The position numbers and the translations under genes are program-made. Of a stretch of 11,802 bases of DNA, positions 8,565-11,802 are shown one piece after another. Below the pieces are notes generated by a model. It was not told where the DNA came from. It saw nothing but the letters and a program-made list of their open reading frames with translations, and made no database searches. Every line of letters starts with the position of its first letter. The first letter of the stretch is position 1. The DNA is from Lactonifactor sp. BIOML-A5 (lineage in GTDB: Bacteria > Bacillota > Clostridia > Lachnospirales > Lachnospiraceae), in NCBI RefSeq assembly GCF_009677585.1, contig NZ_WKYV01000053.1:1-11802 (forward strand). Reading direction: 5' to 3'.

Positions 8565-9270
8565 ACCATTAATATTAGTTGTAGAGGACGACAAAGCAGT
8601 CCGCAACCTGATTTCTACAACACTGGATACCCAGGAATACCGCTATCATGTGGCGAAAAACGGGGCTCAGGCCCTGGTTGAGGCGGTATCCCAGAGACCG
8701 GATGTAATTATTCTGGATCTGGGCCTTCCCGATATGGACGGAGTGGAGATCATCCGCAAGGTCCGTTCCTGGTCCCAGGTACCCATTATAGTAGTGAGTG
8801 CCAGAAGTGAGGACAGGGATAAGGTTACAGCGCTGGACGAGGGGGCTGATGATTTCCTCACAAAACCATTCAGTGTGGAGGAATTGCTGGCAAGAGTGAG
8901 AGTCAGCCTGAGAAGAGTACAGTATCAGAACAGCAATGCCTCTGAAAACAGTGCTGTTTTTAAAAACGGCGGACTTACCATTGATTACGCTTCAGGGTGC
9001 GTAAGCGTAGACGGTAAAGAAATTCATCTCACGCCTATCGAATACAAGCTGCTCTGCCTTTTGTCCAGAAATGTAGGAAAAGTACTTACGCACAATTTTA
9101 TCCTGAACGAGGTCTGGGGGAATGTGATGCAGAGTGATGTACCGTCTCTCAGGGTATTTATGGCAACTCTGAGAAAAAAAATAGAAAAGAATACCTCGGA
9201 ACCGGAGTATATCCAGACCCATATCGGAATCGGTTACCGGATGCTGCGGATAGAAGAGAGTGAAAAGTAA
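8557..9270 (+). CDS. kdpE: KdpE, OmpR-family response regulator
   Basis: A 237-residue regulator that KdpD phosphorylates and that activates the kdp promoter. The receiver domain (1-120) has the acidic pocket Glu10-Asp11-Asp12, phospho-acceptor Asp54 (ILDLGLPDMDG), Ser81 (VVSAR) and Lys103 (TKPF). A winged-helix DNA-binding domain of OmpR/PhoB type fills about 130-233, with LTPIEYKLL, the VWG segment, LRVFMATLRKKI and a C-terminal GIGYRM. The ATG at 8557 lies inside the end of kdpD and follows GAGGAGGTAA (8541-8550), so the two genes are translationally coupled. Assignment as KdpE rather than another OmpR-type regulator rests on this linkage. No terminator is visible after the stop, so transcription may continue towards the PTS gene. 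Confidence 0.96.
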   Translation: MNKPLILVVEDDKAVRNLISTTLDTQEYRYHVAKNGAQALVEAVSQRPDVIILDLGLPDMDGVEIIRKVRSWSQVPIIVVSARSEDRDKVTALDEGADDFLTKPFSVEELLARVRVSLRRVQYQNSNASENSAVFKNGGLTIDYASGCVSVDGKEIHLTPIEYKLLCLLSRNVGKVLTHNFILNEVWGNVMQSDVPSLRVFMATLRKKIEKNTSEPEYIQTHIGIGYRMLRIEESEK

Positions 9271-9356
9271 CACGGAAACCTACTTTACGTAAGTATGACT
9301 ATGTGAGAAAATAGAGGTGATAACTGGTAAATAGTGGAAGATAGGATGGACCAGAG

Positions 9357-11177
9357 ATGGATTATAAAAAGGCGGCAAAGCAGATATGCCGGAAACTGGG
9401 AGGAAGAGATAACCTGGATAAGGTGGAACACTGCTCTACCCGCCTCAGAGTAACGGTAAAGGATCCTGAAAAAGTGGATCTGCGGGGCTTAAAAAATCTG
9501 AAAGAGGTCAGCGGAGTTGTGCACGACGGGGCAGAACTGCAGATTATCCTGGGGCCTGGGACGGTTATCCGGATCTTTAACTATCTGTACCTGATAGAAA
9601 AGGAAGAGATACAAAGGGCGTCCGGCAGAAGTAAATCTCCGGGATACTGGCTGAAAAAGGGAGTGAAAAAGATGGGAGATATTTTTATTCCCATCATACC
9701 TGCCCTTGTGGCTGCCGGATTTTTAAAGGGAATTGTAGACCTTATGGGAACCCTGTCGCAGCATGGGATTCTGAATATCGGACTGGACAATTCCTTTTAT
9801 TCATTTGCAGGTCTGATCGTCAATTCCGTATATGCATTTCTGCCTATTTTAATCGCCTTCAGTGCTGCCAGAGTTTTTGGGGGCAATCCCTATCTGGGTG
9901 CCGTGGTGGGTATGATGATGCTGAATCCGGATTTGCAGAACGCCTGGTCCAAAGTGTCTGACGGGGTTGTGACATACCAGAGTGTATTCTGCGGCCTGTA
10001 CGAAGTCCCCATGACTGGATATCAGGGACATGTACTGCCTGTGATTATAGCTGTCTGGATTATGAGTGTGCTGGAGAAAAAGCTTCATAAGACAGTACCT
10101 CCAATGCTTGATTTATTTATTACGCCTCTGGCGAGCCTGTTTATCTCGGGGTATCTGACATTTGCTATTGTAGGTCCTGTATTTCTCAAAATCGAAGATA
10201 TTCTTCTTCTGGTGGTAAAAGATATTCTGACGGCGCCCTGGGGAATCGGCGGCTTCTTTATGGGTGGAATCTATTCCGCAATTGTAGTTACCGGGATTCA
10301 TCATATGTATACCGTACTGGAATTGGGGCAGCTGGCCAGCTATGGGTTTAATTATCTTAACCCTGTAGCCTCCGCAGCAAATATAGCCCAGGGAGGGGCA
10401 GCCCTTGCCATGGCAATAAGAATGAAGAACCGGAGGGTAAAAGGGATCGCAATTCCTTCGGCCTTAAGTGCCTTTATGGGGATTACGGAACCGGCAATTT
10501 TCGGCGTAAACCTCCGCTATGGTACTCCTTTTCTGGCAGCCGCGCTGGGCGGCGCCTGCGGGGGCTGGTATGCGGCTCTGCGGGGACTGGGGGCTTCGGG
10601 AACCGGGGTTTCAGGCATCTTCGCCTTTCCTCTCTATCTTAAAGAACCCTGGGATTATCTTCTCAGCCTTTTTATTGCTCTGGCAGTCTCCTTTGCTCTT
10701 ACGTGGGTTCTGGGAGGAAGGGAAGAAAACCTACATGTCACTTCGCCTGTACAGGGAGAACTGATACCCCTGGCAGAGGTAAACGATTCTACCTTCCGCA
10801 GAGGCGTTCTGGGTCCCGGCGTGGCTATACATCCTTCCAAAGGCAAGATAGTAGCACCTGTGGACGGAACCATAGAAGTGACTTTTGAGACCGGGCATGC
10901 AGTGATACTTTCGGGAAGAAACGGTGCGGAAATATTGGTGCATGTTGGAATTAACACCATTAATCTTGGGGGCAGGTATTTCAGCTGCAAGGTGAAGAAG
11001 GGAGAGAAAGTAAAGAGGGGGGAGCTTTTGATTGAATTTCAGAAAGAATCTATTGAAAGAGAGGGATATGACCTGACTACTCCTGTGATTTTGGTAAATG
11101 CAGATAAATACGATCTGACACTTATAAGAGAACCTGGAAAGGTCAAAATGTTAGATGAAGTTATGCAGATAGAATAA
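9357..11177 (+). CDS. PTS sugar permease EIIBCA, sucrose/trehalose/beta-glucoside type
   Basis: A 606-residue one-chain PTS permease of the glucose superfamily that imports and phosphorylates a sugar. An EIIB domain (about 1-85) has the phospho-cysteine Cys26 in HCSTRLRV. The EIIC domain (about 100-452) has roughly ten helices with HHMYTVLELG (315-324), NIAQGGAALA (342-351) and the signature GITEPAIFGVNLRY (375-388). A C-terminal EIIA domain (about 463-606) has His514 (TGHAVIL) and the phospho-histidine His529 (LVHVGINTI). The ITEPAIFGVNLR motif favours a sucrose or trehalose porter over glucose, but the substrate cannot be fixed from sequence. The ATG at 9357 follows AGGATGGA (9343-9350). 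It starts 86 bases after kdpE with no clear promoter or terminator between. No glycoside hydrolase or antiterminator gene lies beside it in the window, which is unusual for this family. Confidence 0.93.
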   Translation: MDYKKAAKQICRKLGGRDNLDKVEHCSTRLRVTVKDPEKVDLRGLKNLKEVSGVVHDGAELQIILGPGTVIRIFNYLYLIEKEEIQRASGRSKSPGYWLKKGVKKMGDIFIPIIPALVAAGFLKGIVDLMGTLSQHGILNIGLDNSFYSFAGLIVNSVYAFLPILIAFSAARVFGGNPYLGAVVGMMMLNPDLQNAWSKVSDGVVTYQSVFCGLYEVPMTGYQGHVLPVIIAVWIMSVLEKKLHKTVPPMLDLFITPLASLFISGYLTFAIVGPVFLKIEDILLLVVKDILTAPWGIGGFFMGGIYSAIVVTGIHHMYTVLELGQLASYGFNYLNPVASAANIAQGGAALAMAIRMKNRRVKGIAIPSALSAFMGITEPAIFGVNLRYGTPFLAAALGGACGGWYAALRGLGASGTGVSGIFAFPLYLKEPWDYLLSLFIALAVSFALTWVLGGREENLHVTSPVQGELIPLAEVNDSTFRRGVLGPGVAIHPSKGKIVAPVDGTIEVTFETGHAVILSGRNGAEILVHVGINTINLGGRYFSCKVKKGEKVKRGELLIEFQKESIEREGYDLTTPVILVNADKYDLTLIREPGKVKMLDEVMQIE

Positions 11178-11207
11178 AAGGAAAGTGTTGTAAGAAAGGA
11201 TAAGAAC

Positions 11208-11297
11208 GTGTATAATAACACTATTATTACCTCATCAAATGCGCCGGAATATTACGAATGTGAGATATTGGTAAAAAATTCACAAAGTTTGCTCTAA
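11208..11297 (+). CDS. Possible 29-residue small ORF after the PTS gene
   Basis: A GTG at 11208 opens a 29-codon frame ending in TAA at 11295-11297. AAAGGA (11195-11200) sits seven bases before it, a usable ribosome binding site. The peptide begins MYNNTIITSSNAPEYYECEI (if GTG is read as Met) and has no membrane helix. I do not recognise it. It could be a real small protein, a decayed gene start or chance in an AT-rich spacer. It lies 30 bases after the PTS stop and just before the fhs promoter. Confidence 0.2.
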   Translation: MYNNTIITSSNAPEYYECEILVKNSQSLL

Positions 11298-11301
11298 ACT
11301 A

Positions 11302-11330
11302 TTGACAAAACTATAAGAATGTGATATTTT
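11302..11330 (+). promoter_or_regulatory. Strong sigma-A type promoter of the fhs leader
   Basis: A perfect -35 TTGACA (11302-11307) is followed after 17 bp by TATTTT (11325-11330), preceded by TG one base upstream (11322-11323, extended -10). Transcription should begin near 11337, a few bases before the riboswitch aptamer and about 190 bases before the fhs start codon. The near-consensus elements imply constitutive initiation, with control left to the leader RNA. Confidence 0.88.
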
Positions 11331-11344
11331 TAACATATCATCAA

Positions 11345-11424
11345 AGAGGGTTCTGATTTCTGACGGGTTTAATGTGGAGCACCACAGTGAGATTAGGACT
11401 TATAGTAAGCCGACCGTCTGGGCA
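11345..11424 (+). promoter_or_regulatory. ZTP (pfl) riboswitch aptamer controlling fhs
   Basis: The RNA can form P1 (GTTCTGAT 11350-11357 with ATTAGGAC 11392-11399, two wobbles), P2 (TGTGG 11373-11377 with CCACA 11382-11386, loop AGCA), the purine run after P2, and P3 (GCC 11409-11411 with GGC 11421-11423). The 3' part CCGTCTGGGC (11414-11423) matches the highly conserved CCGCCTGGGC of the pfl motif. The characteristic pseudoknot forms between GACGG (11362-11366) and CCGTC (11414-11418). The usual GGCG/CGCC pair is replaced by GACG/CGTC, so both strands changed together. ZTP riboswitches sense ZTP/ZMP, which accumulates when 10-formyl-tetrahydrofolate is short, and commonly control fhs. That downstream gene is present here. 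Confidence 0.9.
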
Positions 11425-11464
11425 GCATTTGCAGCGAGCAGATGTTGCCCTTTCTTGCTTTTTT
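11420..11464 (+). terminator. Riboswitch-controlled terminator (expression platform)
   Basis: GGGCAGCATTTGC (11420-11432) pairs with GCAGATGTTGCCC (11438-11450) over 13 bp with two G-T wobbles and a five-base loop, followed by the T-rich run 11451-11464. Its first four bases, GGGC, are also the conserved 3' strand of aptamer P3. Ligand binding would hold those bases in the aptamer and weaken the foot of the terminator, so ZTP should turn fhs on. With no clear terminator after the PTS gene, this stem may also end transcripts reading through from there. Confidence 0.9.
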
Positions 11465-11476
11465 GGGGGAAAGGGC
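11447..11476 (+). other. Alternative hairpin competing with the riboswitch terminator
   Basis: GCCCTTTC (11447-11454) and GAAAGGGC (11469-11476) form a perfect 8-bp inverted repeat, extendable by one A-T and one G-T pair outward (11445-11446 with 11477-11478), around a 14-base loop. It uses the GCCC that forms the foot of the terminator, so the two folds exclude each other. Its right arm lies after the T-run, so it can only form once polymerase has read through. It may stabilise the read-through leader or keep the terminator strand from refolding. A functional role is inference. Confidence 0.5.
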
Positions 11477-11527
11477 AGAAACGATGAGAGTAATTTTAAT
11501 TTACATAACTTAAAGGAGGATTTTACT

Positions 11528-11802
11528 ATGGGATTCAAATCAGACATCGAAATTGCACAGGAAACGACCATGCAGCCGATTTTAGAGGTTGCCAAGACCG
11601 CTGGTATTGACCAGAAATATCTGGAACAGTACGGAAACTACAAAGCTAAAATCGACTACAACATGCTTCGTGACACAGACAAAAAAGATGGAAAGTTAAT
11701 TCTGGTAACAGCAATTTCTCCAACACCGGCCGGTGAAGGCAAGACAACGACTACCGTAGGTCTGGCAGACGGTATGCGCAAGATTGGCAAAAACGTTATG
11801 GT
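11528..11802 (+). CDS. fhs: Formate-tetrahydrofolate ligase, N-terminal part (cut by window end)
   Basis: Ninety-one codons of a protein that starts [11 protein letters not shown] and shows KIDYNML, then the nucleotide-binding loop [17 protein letters not shown] (66-82). These are diagnostic for formate-tetrahydrofolate ligase, normally about 555 residues, which joins formate to tetrahydrofolate using ATP to give 10-formyl-tetrahydrofolate. In acetogens it belongs to the methyl branch of the Wood-Ljungdahl pathway. In other Clostridia it feeds purine and one-carbon metabolism. The ATG at 11528 follows AAAGGAGGA (about 11512-11520), a very strong ribosome binding site. The frame is open to the window edge, so the gene is truncated only by the window. 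Regulation is by the ZTP riboswitch in its leader. Confidence 0.97.
   Translation, partial: MGFKSDIEIAQETTMQPILEVAKTAGIDQKYLEQYGNYKAKIDYNMLRDTDKKDGKLILVTAISPTPAGEGKTTTTVGLADGMRKIGKNVM

Noticed and set aside
9271..9356. Promoter, CRE site or antiterminator (RAT) element upstream of the PTS gene
   Set aside because: The 86 bases contain a small near-palindrome (TACTTTACGTAAGTA) but no acceptable -35/-10 pair, no CRE match and no RAT-terminator overlap.
11212..11227. ATAATA-ACAC-TATTAT hairpin as a terminator for the PTS gene
   Set aside because: The six-pair stem contains only A-T pairs and has no following T-run, so it is too weak to call.
11341..11595. Minus-strand 84-codon open frame across the fhs leader
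   Set aside because: It runs antisense through the riboswitch, terminator and start of fhs, with no ribosome binding site or family similarity. It is a shadow of the leader.

Overview
The window looks like chromosomal DNA from a low-to-medium GC Firmicute of the Clostridia, most likely the Lachnospiraceae (Blautia or Dorea relatives). The support is strong AGGAGG-type ribosome binding sites on almost every gene, the Gram-positive style of the Kdp proteins, and a fhs gene headed by a ZTP riboswitch. Genus is an inference. All genes lie on the + strand, and I see no mobile element, tRNA, rRNA or CRISPR.

Layout. Positions 1-140 hold the end of an unidentified upstream unit and a strong intrinsic terminator. 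Positions 141-5720 hold the high-affinity potassium uptake operon kdpF-kdpA-kdpB-kdpC, plus a fifth gene of unknown function (4794-5675), closed by a second intrinsic terminator. Positions 5721-9270 hold a putative KdpE-box promoter driving kdpD (sensor kinase) and kdpE (response regulator). Positions 9357-11177 encode a single-chain PTS permease (EIIB-EIIC-EIIA, sucrose/trehalose/beta-glucoside type). Positions 11302-11527 form a complete regulatory leader: a near-consensus promoter, a ZTP (pfl) riboswitch and an overlapping terminator. This leader precedes fhs (formate-tetrahydrofolate ligase), which runs off the window edge at 11802.

How it works together. Low K+ or a related signal is sensed by KdpD, which phosphorylates KdpE. 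KdpE should activate kdpFABC and probably its own operon: both upstream regions carry the 9-mer AATCTTAAT just after a terminator, and in front of kdpD it lies in a direct repeat with 11-bp period. KdpD carries the SxS-x20-FTAxY motif reported for c-di-AMP binding by Gram-positive KdpD, so the second messenger probably limits induction. The fhs leader turns the one-carbon pathway on when ZTP/ZMP builds up under folate shortage. Its aptamer pseudoknot carries a compensatory base change, and its P3 strand is also part of the terminator stem, so the switch mechanism can be read from the sequence.

The least explained elements are the kdp-linked hypothetical protein, a second hairpin just downstream of the riboswitch terminator that would compete with it, and a possible 29-codon ORF between the PTS gene and the fhs promoter. 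I found no wholly new system. The rest is well-known biology in a tidy arrangement.
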